Below are positions 25,032 to 37,273 of a stretch of 64,000 nt of DNA, piece after piece. The DNA is from Gorsachius magnificus (Eukaryota > Chordata > Aves > Pelecaniformes > Ardeidae), in the NCBI GenBank assembly GCA_034008185.1, contig CM067084.1, forward strand, positions 19,930,885 to 19,994,884, given 5' to 3'. The notes below the pieces were generated by a model that had not been told where the DNA came from, made no database searches, and worked only from the letters and a program-made list of their open reading frames with translations. Numbering within the stretch: the stretch's first letter is position 1; every line of letters starts with the position of its first letter. The position numbers were made by a program, and so were the translations under genes.

Positions 25032-27587
25032 CTGTGGGAAAAACAACAGATTATTATAAGAGATAGTAAGAGAAAAACAGCTCAAAGAAAAATAAGCAGT
25101 GAAAGTTAAATAAACGCCAACTGACTCAACATCCCAGGATGAGAAAATCTGAAGGACAAAAGTTAGCTACCATACGGTAGATAATGAGGTCTTAAAAAAT
25201 AAACCGTGCAAGAAAGTAGAGAATATGCAGCCTACACGGGATATAGCTCTTCTTCCAGGAGTGAAACATAACTGTAATAAAATTCACCAAATTACATGGG
25301 GAATTTATTCAAGCTTATCAACTGAAGCTGTTCCATCAATTGTATAGGGTAAAACATACACTGATCAAAATAACGTGGAAGACTCAAGAGTCCACAGAAG
25401 TGGCAACCATCAGGAATATCGGCATCTCCCCAAACATGACTGACTATCTTAATCCTGAAGATGAGCTTTGTACCCAAGAGCTCATCTCTTTTGTTGTTAG
25501 CGTCTTGCGGGGGCAGGGGAACACCTGACATGTTATTTCTCCCTACAAATCTTACTACTTAATGAGACATAAGCTATGATTCTAAAAGGTAAGGAAGAGA
25601 AGTAGTCTTCATACTTTCTGTATGCATTATTGCTCGCTGCTCTTACAGTTGTATTATCTGCAAAATTAAAACTTGAAAATATGCCCGTAAGGACAATGAT
25701 TGAATATGATTATATAGAGAAGACTGAAAGACCACCACCTAGTTCACGGATCAAACTGAGGCGCAACCGTTTACCTGAACCAGGCTTAACTCTAGGCATA
25801 CTTAGAAGTTCTCTCTTCCAGAGAACTTCAAGGGAGGAAACAGCGATTAAGAATTTTAAGCATCTGCAGAGACACAAAGCCAATAGGCATGACTCTGTAT
25901 TTTGGAGTTAGGTACTTACAAAGGTCAGCTGGGGCTTTGATACTGAACACTTTTTGTGGCTCTAGCCCTTTAACACATGACCACTTAACTTACAGTACAA
26001 AGGCAAACGCAGCAGGAAAAACCACTGACACAGACAATTTACTCTCCACAGCTTGTCATACACTGTGTATCTTGCACAAGTGATGACAACATCACCCTGC
26101 ATTATGCAGCATGGAATTGACTGAAAGGGCAGTACAAGCTTAAAATGGACTGGTGCTACTTGGATGCAAGTTTTTATAGACTAAATATAAAGTCTTGGTA
26201 TTATAACAAAACCAAATAGTTTCCAATAGAATCTAAGTATTTTTCTGGGACAAATCATTTTAACTGAGCAAAGCAGCATAAAGTAGTTTCTGAGAAATTT
26301 TTTTCAATGATTTCTGAAACGTAACTTTGAGGCAGAAGAAATTCTGTAGAAAAAAAATATCTTGAAATATTGCAAGAGATCAATGCCTATTCAGTGCAAA
26401 AGAACCACATAAAACTAGTGGCTTCTGTTGGACAGTGATATGCAGAGTTGCGTTTGCAGAATAATTAGTTAATACTACTGAAGCATATGGAAGTGTGTGG
26501 GGCTTAAATTTTCAGATCTCTCTCACATTCTCTCAAGTCTCTGAAAACATAGTGGAAAGTGCTGCCTTGACAGGCAAGTCTGGACATGCTTGTTCCACAT
26601 TCTGGTGGAAACCAAGGGCATCAAAGAGTAAAATTAGAGAACGGTATGAATCAGAACCTGGAGTCCTGAACTGAACAGCTTCCTCCTCTTCATAGTTCAG
26701 GGATTCAGATCTGCACCCAAGCTTTGAGGCAATGAGCCATTGCTAAGCAATATAGTTGGGCAGAAAATGGAAAAACAGTTTATCACAGTGGTCTCAGCAC
26801 GACCTCAACCTGGTAAACTTTTTCAGCTGTGTCAGCGCAAAATGGCTTTTAGATAGTTCTTTATATTAACCTGAATAAAGGCAAAGCGAAGGGGAATGAA
26901 AGGAATGAAAGAGACAAAAATGCGGAGGTCTTGGATGGCCCAAGGACTGGGATGTGTAGAAGGAACAGTATGAGAAAAATGTTAAGCACTGCCAAGGACA
27001 CCTTCATATTAATTTATATATTATCTGTTCTTTCTTTTGTTGAATGATTATAAATGTCTTTCAGCTCTAATTTCTCAGGAACCTCTTCAGTTTCAGCAGT
27101 CCAAAGAAACTTCTCTGTTGGTATTTAAGCACAAAGTGATCCCATTTTCAGAAGTAAGGAATATTTCACAATTATCAGACAAGTCATTTTAAAAAAAAAA
27201 TAAAAAAATCAGGCCACATTTATTAAGATATCTAAATATAGAATGTGGAGCCTTACTGTGAAGAGAAATTCACATTTCAGAACAGACACCTAAATACATC
27301 AACCTCTCAAAACACCGTCCAGCAGCTGAGCAAGTGTTTTGACGTATGGCAGGCTCTCTTGAAACACAAAAGTGCTGCCAGAACTGAGAATCAACAATAA
27401 GTTATATTTTCCCTAGCAAGAAATGCACAGTTAAAGGGGAAAATTTGAGAGACTGCAAAATGTTCGATTGTGCTTTAAAAATTAAAAAAAAAAAAACCAA
27501 ACCAGACAAAAGTACAGTTCAAGAACAATACAAAGACCCATAAGTAAATGGACTAAAATACTTCATGGTAAACAAAACTTAACTTAC
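25032..27587 (-). other. RAPGEF2 intron W20/W21
   Basis: GT-AG intron of 2.56 kb. Apart from the weak 42-nt exon candidate I see only AT-rich sequence and a few short A-runs. Confidence 0.85.
25920..25961 (-). other. RAPGEF2: Weak candidate 42-nt in-frame exon of RAPGEF2 (between W20 and W21)
   Basis: Seen: a perfect donor GTAAGT and an open 42-nt segment that keeps phase 1 at both ends. It would insert EPQKVFSIKAPADL after KGLI and turn the following Ala into Ser. The acceptor (AAAGGGCTAG) lacks a pyrimidine tract, which is the main objection. The peptide looks protein-like, but that is a subjective judgement. Confidence 0.22.
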
Positions 27588-28147
27588 CAATAAGCCCCTT
27601 TGTACTACTTGATGATACTGCTATATGAGTGGGCACAGGAGCTGGCTTTGACTCCTCTGCTGGTACAGATGTTATGCTACTGGTTTCGGCTTCAATTGAA
27701 ACATCCTTCCCACCCCTCCGCTTTATGGTACCTGTATCACCTTCCGAGTCCTCTCCCCAGTAGCCTGTTGAGGACGCCCAGCTTGCTCTGGACTGTGCTT
27801 GGTCAAGGCCCTCCCTACCTTGACTTTGCCTGCCATACTTTGTGCCATGATCGGGGAACATCAGCTGGTCCATATGACTGCCCGAGGCCCACAGTCCTGC
27901 CCCATCGCCTGAACTATCGAAATGAGCATGTCCAAAAGGCAGAGTCTCCCAGCTTCTCTGGTGCTGTATTGTTTGTATGTTGTCATGAGAACCACTTGAA
28001 CAAGAAGTCCAGCTACCACGGCCACTGTCAGCTGCATCGAGTGAAGCTCTGTCCCCCTGATCCTGTGACAGTTCTTCTGTACTAGGAGAAGAAAGCACAG
28101 TCGCTCCAGCATACAGGCCTCTGGTCTCTGACAGTGGTGCATATGAG
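27588..28147 (-). CDS. RAPGEF2: RAPGEF2 exon W20: long disordered Ser-rich tail exon
   Basis: Encodes residues 1131-1317, (G)[17 protein letters not shown] to SSSSTKGLI plus one base; at 560 nt the largest coding exon here. Contains the conserved blocks [68 protein letters not shown] and [14 protein letters not shown]. It is less conserved than the domains but clearly orthologous. A small CR1 fragment lies about 110 nt upstream of its acceptor. Donor GTAAGT. Confidence 0.95.
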
Positions 28148-28255
28148 CTAGATGCACATTGAAGAGGGAGGGGGGAAAACAAAAAATCCAGCGTTGGAAT
28201 TGGAGATCATTTACAAGATACATGAAGAATTCAACAGTCAAGAGAAAAGCAAACA

Positions 28256-28318
28256 TACCGGAGGTTTGGACTAGATGACCTTTAAAAGGTCCCTTCCAAC
28301 CCAAACCACGCTATGTTT
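28256..28318 (+). mobile_element. Short CR1 3'-end fragment in RAPGEF2 intron W19/W20
   Basis: Contains GGTTTGGACTAGATGACCTT and GGTCCCTTCCAACCCAAACC followed by CGCTATG, the standard 3'-terminal 60 bp of CR1 elements with a decayed terminal repeat. Opposite orientation to RAPGEF2. Its left edge is about 110 nt from exon W20. Confidence 0.75.
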
Positions 28319-29766
28319 GAAGACTTTCATGCAATTTATATTAAGTATTATTTGCATTGATGACTCGTTCAATTTTGGGAATCCCTTTCAAACTCCTCCT
28401 CAGTAAAACAAACAAAACAAAAATTACCAGACAGATATCCCGATGAAACTTAACACTTCAGTGGAGTCATTTCAAAAGGTAAAATCTTAACTGTGCAGCA
28501 GCCCTTTAAGACAGGCAAAGCGCATTGACATATATAAAGGGGAACAGACTGATATATAGGGTTTCTACTGTTTTTCCAGCCATGCGAAGCAAAGGATCAA
28601 AAGTCAGAAACTGTTTTAGCAGGAGGTGGCTGATATTCCAGCTTAGGTTTCGGTTTTTCAGATTTTTTTTCTGCTTAGGAAACTCCAAAAGCCAACTTTT
28701 AAACATTTCTTGCAAACGGAAATTTACTTTAACATTAATTTATTAAATTTATTTTAATGTTTTAACGTTAACACATGCTACTTCGTAGAACAAGTATGTT
28801 CTCTGTAGCCTTTCAGGGATTAAGTAAGCCTGACACTATCACTTGCATAGCAGAAGAGAAAACCAACGAAGTGTCACTTTTGTTTAACCTACAAGAGCTA
28901 TCCAGACTCCTGGGATTTGTCCTTCCAGGGCAGCTTGCTATGCAGCCTGGAACCCTGCTCTTCCGAATATTTAAGACATCTGATTAAAGAGTTTGCATAG
29001 CCTGGGATTCCCAAAGCTGAAGTACACCAGTTTTGGAACAGACCTGCCATCCGCAGGATTAAAACCCCTGAAACCATTCAGAGGACTGAAGCATCCAAGT
29101 AGCAGCTCAGAAAAGTAAGCGGAGCCTAAATAGGCACCAGAGCTCCAATTATTTTCAAAGTGAGGCTCACCACTAGAGATTGAGAGACCTCCTCACAGCA
29201 CTAGCTTCCCCGCCATTACAGAAGTTAATTACCTAGAAAATTACCTAGAAAACCAGCAGCCTAATGTGAATTTTAGCTTCCAATTATTGTTGACTAGAAG
29301 AGATATTTGGGGTAAAATACTTTTGAGTTAGATAAGTATGCACTTTTCTATGAAACAGACTGGAAAATTACTAGCTCTTTCTGTTCTCAGCGTGATCATT
29401 GAATAATTGTATGAATAATTTCTCATCTAATTCTTTTAACTCCCCATCTAGAAAACAGGCTGGGATACCAGTCTGCCATAAAGAGGATAATCTACAGCAC
29501 TACTAAATGCTCAGGTGATAAGGTCTACCGAGGTGAAGTCTTACTGCTGTAGTCCTCATCACACACTCAGGAGTACAAAACCTCTTCTTGTCAGAAAATG
29601 GAGTGTTATCACAAAACGCAGCATTGAAACAGTAGTTTTTAAGAGCAGGGGAGAAAAAAATATTTGAGAGGGGTACAGGGAAAGTTACATGAATAAATAT
29701 ACATATACATGCCACATACACACTACATGAAAGTGTAACGTAAGCAAGCACAAATAAAATTCCTAC

Positions 29767-29992
29767 CCTAAGCTGTATTGGTCTGGTTCAATCATGATTC
29801 TTCTATCAATCCTTCCCACACCAAGGTTTGTCTCCACGATGCTGACAGAATGCCTCTGTCTCCTCTCATCGTGCAGGGAGACTGGCATAGAGTCAAAAGA
29901 GGAATTGCTGACAATACTAGATCTGGAAGAAATTTCGCTGTGACCAGAGTCTGAAAAGTTATCCACCGTGCCACTAGGAGCCAAAGTATAGC
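29767..29992 (-). CDS. RAPGEF2: RAPGEF2 exon W19: DSG-degron-containing tail segment
   Basis: Encodes residues 1056-1130, [18 protein letters not shown] to MIEPDQYSL plus GG. The motif SDSGHSEIS matches a DSG-type beta-TrCP phosphodegron; RAPGEF2 is known to be destroyed through this ligase during cell migration. It is followed by a Ser-rich run ([14 protein letters not shown]) and the basic [14 protein letters not shown]. Acceptor CCCTTTGCAG; donor GTAGGA. Confidence 0.95.
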
Positions 29993-31229
29993 CTGCAAAG
30001 GGAACGTCACGTTAATCAGACTCTCCGAGAAGCCTGCTCAGTTATTGCCAGGCAGCTGGCAGTACTGCTGCCAGAGTAAAACAAAACTGCAATTACGTTT
30101 ACACAGAAGCAGCACTGATATACATAGCAGAACTGTGTAACACAGTGTATCCTGTCTCTTAATAAGAGGTTTAAGATGGTGGGAACATGCACTGCTCATT
30201 TAGAAACCAACTGCCCACCTTCCTTCTTCTCTCCCCTCCTCCCCCAAATTATTTTCAAATGCATCATCGTATTTGTATCCCCGCATTATGGAATCTCACT
30301 TCTCAAAAAAACTGCCTGTACATAAACATGGTCTCCAAGATGGGAATGAAAGAGATGCCCTGGACAAGATTACTGCTTAAAGTACTCCAGGAGACCCCTT
30401 CACGTGTTTTTTCTGTTCTGCAAAGTTACACTTCAGAGATGAACAGCAGATACAACATGAAACCCAGATGTCTGGGCTGACTGCTTATTACGTATCTTGG
30501 CTGAGAGAGGGCCAGATTTTCAAGCTTTCTTTGTCGTACTTGGCTGACTAATTACATTCCAAATAGCGCATGTTACCAGAATTATACCGTAATTTGGAGG
30601 TAGCATTGACACCGCCAGACTGAGATAAAATCTGCAAACCATGTCACAGAGGCAAATTCAGCAACTTCAGCTTTGCTTTTAGTATTAAACAAAGTTGTGC
30701 TGAATGCTTTTGCCAGCTAAGTTAAAGATCATTAAACAACATATACCCACAACGAATTGCAGTTTTCATTTTTTGCTTTCAGTCCACACTAAGTGTCAAG
30801 ATGACTTCAACAGACCTATCCCAATTCACTTGCTAAGAACATGGAATTAATGCTGCCACTTTTGTCTGAAAGAACATACCACTTCTGTCTTTTTTAAATT
30901 TCTAATCATGTTTATGATTTGCTTTTTGCAAAAATAAAGTACTTTTCCCGCTATGAGTCAAATACAGAATCCCAATTCCTTTTTCAAGAAGTGCACAGGC
31001 CTGGACATATCTATATAAATTCACTCTTTGCTAATGTACTATTTGGGAGAAATCATGATGATAGCTTACAAGGACTCGAGGTGATAATCTAAGTCTTCTC
31101 TACATAACATCCTCCTCCATCTGACCTTAGTTAATACCACTTCAACAGAGATTTTGGACAGGCATTTGTACTTTCTTGCCACAATCGTCTCTCCCCTTTT
31201 CAGATCTCTGCTTATCCAACTGGACTTAC

Positions 31230-31379
31230 TTTTTCCCCTTTTGTTTCCATAAGCCCCACCTACCCCAGAGGCCCTTGGGGAATTGTTATTCTTGTTACTG
31301 TTCTCACTTCCAAGAGAAGAGGAACTGGTTAGGTCCATTAGTCTGGAGCCATAAGGCCTCAACTGATCAGCTCTGCCAC
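31230..31379 (-). other. RAPGEF2: Candidate 150-nt in-frame cassette exon of RAPGEF2 (between W18 and W19)
   Basis: Seen: acceptor CCCTTCTCTTAATGTGGTAG, 150 nt without a stop in the RAPGEF2 frame, donor GTAAGT. W18 ends and W19 starts in the same phase (1), and the exon fits it at both ends. It would insert 50 residues after SSPRK, reading GGRADQLRPYGSRLMDLT, then a Ser/Asn-rich stretch and GGAYGNKRGKS before YTLAPSG. Composition resembles the disordered tail around it and is richer in GC than the intron. Against it: the frame stays open for about 50 codons past the donor, so openness alone is weak evidence, and I do not recall this segment from the human protein. It could be an exonised repeat. 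Confidence 0.4.
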
Positions 31380-32410
31380 CTACCACATTAAGAGAAGGGC
31401 TTAGCTATCTATTTGATAAGGAAGTAGAAAAAGTGATACTCACATAAGTTTCAAATCTTTACCATCCCTGTGCAGTTTAGGGGAAGTTATTGCTGTAGTG
31501 AAGTCTCCAGCACACTTAATCTCTTTAGCATTCTGAACTTCTATTATGAGGACTAAACCCCAATATATATATTTTACTGTAATGTTATATTATGTAACTG
31601 TTAAATTGAACTTTTATGATATTCTGAAAAGAGAATAACTTAGATGTTATCGGCAATACAACTGGGCTATCATAATTCCAAAGGGATTTTTATTTTTTTT
31701 TGTTTAAACTACAGGAAAATGCCTCCATTCTCTGTTTTGTCAATTGATAACCAGAACAAGTACAATAAAAAAACCAGACAGACTTAAAAAAAAAAATCCC
31801 TTTAAAGTCCTAAATTCAATTTAAAAATATAACTCTATAGAGTCACTTATAAAGAACTCAGTCAAGAAAGCTCCAATGTGTAATAACATTCCTCAAATAT
31901 CCATATACAGTGTTTGAAAAATCAGGCTGCTTGTAAAACGTTGTATATTAGCGATTTGAATCCCAAATATCTTAAGCCTGCCTGTCATACATAGGTCACA
32001 TCCCATCCAGATGCATGACACAGCAAATAATTCCTCTAATAGGCTAGTGTGCTCAAAGCTGTACAAAGATTTTAAGTTTCAATCTGCACAGCCTTCCGCT
32101 GGCAGGAAACACTGATGATGGGAATATTTGTGTCAGAAGCAGCTGCAGTGAGAGTGACCTGCTGCATCAAATCCTCTATCAGATCAAGCTATCTTTCCTC
32201 ACTTTTGCTAACCAGAGGGTTTTTCAGGTATCCCTGAAATCAGGTTCCCAGGTATCCTTTCACATATCCCACTCTGCACTTCACTTCCTGCCCTCTTGAT
32301 GACCATATGTCAGAAAATAGGATGAGCAGTAGTTTATCCTGAGAGTCAAAGAAGTTTCCAAAGTATACGAGCTTCAGGAAACAGGATAAGAAATATTGCA
32401 CGTCTAATAC

Positions 32411-32563
32411 CTTTCCTTGGAGAGCTCTGTGGTGAAGTGGGAGGAGAGGACAGCTGTGAAGATGCACTTGAGACTGTGTCTTCAGATTGTTTCTTGTGAC
32501 GATCCAAACTTCCTTCTTCAGATAATGAAAGAATTTTCTTTAAAGCTTGTGGGGAGTTAATGC
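32411..32563 (-). CDS. RAPGEF2: RAPGEF2 exon W18: Ser/Pro-rich tail segment
   Basis: Encodes residues 1005-1055, [19 protein letters not shown] to [13 protein letters not shown] plus one base (phase 1). The [13 protein letters not shown] run is a cluster of proline-directed phosphorylation sites by pattern. The following intron holds the 150-nt cassette candidate, which keeps phase. Acceptor TTATTTAAAG is weak; donor GTATTA is weak as well. Confidence 0.94.
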
Positions 32564-34301
32564 CTTTAAATAAGAAATAATGTTGGGAGATGTAAAGTTC
32601 AGTATAAACACATCTTTCTGTTTCACAATGCATTTATAGAGCAGACACCATACAGAAAAACCTTAATTTTTTTTCCTGTATACATCTGAGTTTCTGACAA
32701 CAGCTTAAACAGAGCAAAACATTTAAGCCTACTCCTGTTTAAAATACAGCACCATATTTCTGCATATTAGTGCAGCCAGTCTTTCATTCTGGCCACCTAA
32801 AATAAATATGCAGATTTGGTGTTGCAGAATACTACCTATATGATATGTAAATCAAGGATATGCATAGTAATGATTACTGAGAAACTTGAGCTAAAATGAT
32901 GTTGAATACAAACAAACACAAATCTCACTGGTTAGTGAAGGTTTATATAGCAAGAATTGAAACAGTTCACCTGTTTCTTTTCTATTCAGAGTGGCCTAGA
33001 AGGTCAAAGAAAGCTGAAAAGAAGATTAATAAGATCGGGCTTACAAAACAAGGCCATCCTGCAGCCGCCTTCTCCCTTTCATTTTTGAGGACTATCTCTA
33101 CACCAGCTTATTTTGGGAAGCTAAAGAGTAAAAACATCCTGAAGATGATGTATGATGTAAAGATCTAGGGCATCAAGAATTGCTTTTCTCAGGCAACATT
33201 TAACTATCTTTCTCTTCCCGTCCCCTCAGAAATCCACCCTGGGACAGTCTTAAAAGTGAAGACAGAGCTTCTCTGACAGTTTTGCCAATGTTTGTGGTAG
33301 AGGTTAGTTTCAAGAGTTCTACAGAATTTATCTTTGATGTGTTGGATCACAATGCTGTTATCAATAATTTACAGCTGCTTCATCAACATAACCTAATCAG
33401 TTTTCAGAAACTTTCTCACCATGAGCAAAAACGTAGTCTATGGTGCTTCAAAGTCATCTTAAGATTAAAATTTAATGGTAAAATCAACATGAACTAGATG
33501 AATATTGAATTGTTTCTTGCTCGTTTAGCTGCTTCTAATGTTTCGCTAGCAGCCTAAGCAGTGCATAAGTAAAATTAAGAAAAACTGAAATCAGAATTAA
33601 TCTCTTGTGAAATTACCATTACGCAGTAGGAAGGGCCGGTTATACTACATATACTTATTAGGAATATTACCGTACTTTAAGTGATATGCATTATTAAAGA
33701 ACTTCTTACATGTATGTTATATACACGTGCTCAGACACAAATTTGGAAATCAGATGAGAAGGACTTCCTATAGTCCAGTATCTTTCTGAGTGACATGCAG
33801 GCAGCAACAACTGAATAGCAACAATAAAGAAGCACTAGGGAGCAGAAGCCAAAGGGACAATCCTCAACATGAAACTTCAGGCCTACATTTCTAACAGGAC
33901 TATCAGTCTGAGCAGGCCTGAATTTCACATTACATTTTCAACTTTTGAAAAAACACTGAAACTTCTGAGGCATCTCAGATGGGTCACTCAAAAACTCCAA
34001 GTCACTAATGCCTTTGGATAAATTAAGCCAAGATCCCAGGACAGATATAAACATTCGTTCTTTCCAGCTGCTAGTAACAGGTAAATACTTCTACTGACTA
34101 AATTGACAGGATGCTTTCCTAGATTTCTTTCTTTCAGTTTCTAGAGAAGATAATTAGGCATACACACCACATGAACTGGTATAACCTGCAAATAATACCA
34201 GCAGAAATAAATGTCCGAATCTTATTTGATTAAAAATGTCTCACTGACATAAGCAAACAAACTTCAAAGTATTAAACCCAACACTTCATTGTTCCACTTA
34301 C

Positions 34302-34487
34302 CAAATGGAGGGAGGTCTTTGACTGGCACTTTCTTGCGAGAGGGATAAAGAGATACGGCAGGGACCTGCAATGCTTGGTTTACTTTATGTTGCTGCTGCT
34401 GCTGCACTTTCTGCTGGATGCCTGCCCGGGGAGCCACTGGTGACGTTTCAGATTTTCCAGATCGCTTGTCTCCTGTACTCTTTGGCA
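34302..34487 (-). CDS. RAPGEF2: RAPGEF2 exon W17: Gln/Pro-rich tail segment
   Basis: Encodes residues 943-1004, (L)[17 protein letters not shown] to VPVKDLPPF plus one base. The tract [14 protein letters not shown] is about eight residues shorter than the human QPQQQPPP-type stretch I recall, and accounts for the whole difference in length between the two proteins over this region. The CAG/CAA run is in frame. [19 protein letters not shown] is strongly conserved. Acceptor TTCTTGCCAAG is unusual in ending AAG; donor GTAAGT. Confidence 0.94.
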
Positions 34488-35341
34488 CTTGGCAAGAAAT
34501 GGGAGAAAGCACAGAATGACTACTGGCTAAAAATGTTGTGCGAGTTTTGATCTGGGCAGTGCAAAGCCCTCCAATTAATAAGTAAAAGGTGCTCAAATAC
34601 TTGTGCAATTAATGCAGTAAGGTAACTTTAGGGAGAGAAGATGAAACGAGGGGTAGATTTAACTCAATTTAAAATATGTAGATTACAAAGAACATTTACT
34701 CTCTTTCACAGAATAAAACTCTCATAAATTACTATTGTTATAGTTACCAAAAACATGACCAGAAGTTATACAGGGCTATAATAAGGACTACAGCTGGTTT
34801 AGAATGGATATATAATTACCATTTTTTGCTACTGTGAAGGAAGGGAAGGGCACAAGATACAGCATTCCCTCAAATCAAAATGAAACAGATATATCCAGCA
34901 CAAAGTCTGCCTCTGCTGCAGCCAAGCACAGCCCTCCAGATGTCTAAAACACCTGGACATAAGGAAATCCCCTTTTCCCTCTCAATGCCAGGATATCCAG
35001 GATGACCAACCCTATTCACACCAATAGCCTGGAGTACATCACAACTGTAGTTAAACTTTTGGCTCCTCCCTACCCTTTGTACAGACAAATCTAAAGAACC
35101 TGTGTTCACTTCAGCATGACATCATCTGAAAGCCTTATCTCCTATATAAATGCTATGTCTCTATATTGTTAATCTGCAGGAAGATTTCCTTAAGATTCAT
35201 AGATGTTCAGTACTTGGGAACAACTAGACACATCATTTTCCACCTCACTGTCTAGTTGCTGTTCCCTATTACTTCCCTGGAGAAGAAACAGAGGTACATT
35301 TAACAGTTTCCTTGAAATCCGTAACAGATTACAATGCTCAC

Positions 35342-35565
35342 GTGTGTTGGTGGCTGGCTCACACTGCAGAGACAGCGTCTGGAGGCTCTCTTCATCCATT
35401 TCCAGATCCAAGTTTGAGAGATACTGCTTGACTTTCCGTGCCATCTGAGCATCTTCATACAGTTTTTTAGCGTTAAGGAAGGAGCTGCGACGGACCCGCT
35501 TTTTATGCCCCCCCGTTTGCGCAACGTCCAGCACAGCTGCATTCGTACTGCCCTGGCTGAGGGAC
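35342..35565 (-). CDS. RAPGEF2: RAPGEF2 exon W16: basic/coiled segment of the C-terminal region
   Basis: Encodes residues 868-942, [15 protein letters not shown] to CEPATNT plus one base. Contains the basic motif [20 protein letters not shown], where RRSSF is a good basophilic-kinase site by pattern, and a helical stretch [24 protein letters not shown]. Donor GTGAGC; acceptor CGCTCCAG. Confidence 0.95.
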
Positions 35566-36622
35566 CTGGAGCGAAGGGGGGCCAAGAGGGGGAGGAAAAG
35601 AGGGAAAAAGTATGACTTAGTCCAACACAGTATCATTTGATAAACACGAAACGTGCAAAAGATTGCATGAATGTCAGTCTACGGTCAAAGCTTACATGCC
35701 TCATTCCAGTAAGTCAAACAGCTATAACAGATAGAAAGATGAGGGTCAGGAAATCTTTTTACTTGGTTACAGGCACTGTTTTAATTACACAAATATTTTA
35801 ACCTGTTCTGCTCCAACTAGGCAATATCACTTCACACATCTAGAAAAGCATTCAAGCTAGCTCTCACGTAAGCCAGCTACTGAGAAGATTGGAGCATTAG
35901 GGAAAGCTCATGCAGTAAAGCAATGCTGACAGAAGACTACGGTTGAGGTTCAAATTTAAATACACATACAGAAGGCATTTTGAAAGTTCTCTAAATGCTT
36001 TTTAAATCAGACCGCATACAAAATGTGCAGCTCACTTTTACAGAACAGAAGTTCCTTGTAACTTCCTAGGTTGAAGACAGTTTTTTGTTAAATAAAATGA
36101 TCAGCTAGTTCATGATGAAATAAATGCCATGCACATTTCAATGTATGCATGTCTATATGAAAGCTATGCATTGTTCCTGAATTGTTAAAGAGTAAAAATG
36201 ATGGCTGAATTGCAATATGGAAGTAAGTTAGTTTAGCAGCTACTGTAAGTTTTAACTTTTGTATTTGATTGTGACAATTGCTTATTAGGCATAAAAAGTT
36301 AAACAGCAATTTTCAACTGTTGCAGCCTTGCCGTTTTATAATTTCTCTTTTACTGAAAGTCACTTCCTTTGGCAATTTAAATTGGAGGTGGGGGAGAAGA
36401 ACACCCCACTCCTATCTACAACCACTTACAAATCATTTACAGCTTTTGTGTTTTAACCTCAAAAGCAAAAGCACTCCTGAATTAAAATGTATAGTCAGTA
36501 AAAAAGGGTTAACAAAAGAAAAAAAATGTCAAAGCGCCAGAAAATTAAAGATAGCAAGTAGGAAACAATGCAAATGGTAAGGGAAGAATGAAAGTCTGTG
36601 TGCGTTGTCTCCAACCACTTAC

Positions 36623-36646
36623 CCCAAACTCCTCCATTTCTTCTTC
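36623..36646 (-). CDS. RAPGEF2: RAPGEF2 exon W15: 24-nt microexon after the catalytic domain
   Basis: Encodes RKKKWRSLG across its split ends (24 nt, phase 2 to phase 2). The same residues occur in the human protein as I recall it, so this exon is supported by homology. The acceptor CTCTCACTTGCAG carries a TGC next to the AG, and the donor is GTAAGT. Skipping removes eight residues in frame and would delete the basic KKKW motif. By size and acceptor type it may be alternatively spliced, but the sequence cannot show usage. Confidence 0.88.
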
Positions 36647-37273
36647 CTGCAAGTGAGAGCCAGGAAGAGTAAAGCATGGGTTTAAGAAGAGACAGAGAAA
36701 GATCACAAGCTCAGAAAGAAAAAGACCAGACCTCAGGACAAGCAGTTCTGGAAGCCCACAAACATTAAAGAGAGCCTTGACTTGGGCATACAGTCGGATA
36801 TTACAAACTCTTCTAACTAAAATTAAGAAAAAGAGTATGCAATAAGCTGGTCTAACATGAAGCCAAAGAGCATTCACTCCAAGTTTTCTGACACTACTAG
36901 CTGATACTGTTTCAGATGCGTTGCCACTTCTACTAAATCAAAATGGTAAGGCTGGCACACATCAACGTTTCAGACTAACACATACGTGTTCGAGACAGCA
37001 TCTCCCCCTCCCTCCCACTGGGTGGTGGTGGAATATAATTTTTATGAAGTAAGTGGCAGCTAAGGAATAATATACAACATTTTAATATATATTGATAAAC
37101 ACAAAACGTAATGATTTCTCCAGTTTTAGAACACAGCAATTTTGGTAAATTGTTAACAACAGACAAAAACCTGATACTGCTCCAATACAACAAGTGGCAC
37201 TCAAAAAGCACCTCTTGCTGACACCTAGCCTTCTCTCAGCTGGGAAAAGCTCTGCCTAATACAACATACTTAC

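Larger units (their letters stand above)
28148..32410 (-). other. RAPGEF2 introns W19/W20 and W18/W19 (around exon W19)
   Basis: Two introns (28,148-29,766 and 29,993-32,410). The first has the CR1 fragment and a 12-bp tandem repeat of TTACCTAGAAAA near 29,228. The second has the 150-nt cassette candidate and, about 60 nt further 5', a 24-nt decoy exon that would create a stop. Confidence 0.85.
32564..36622 (-). other. RAPGEF2 introns W17/W18, W16/W17 and W15/W16
   Basis: Three introns (32,564-34,301; 34,488-35,341; 35,566-36,622). No repeat family or conserved-looking frame recognised. The stretch 34,880-35,060 is less AT-rich and could be an old repeat, unidentified. Confidence 0.8.

Noticed and set aside
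31442..31465. 24-nt segment with acceptor CTGCACAG and donor GTGAGT between W18 and W19
   Set aside because: In the RAPGEF2 phase it contains TGA, so it is not an in-frame exon; probably a decoy.
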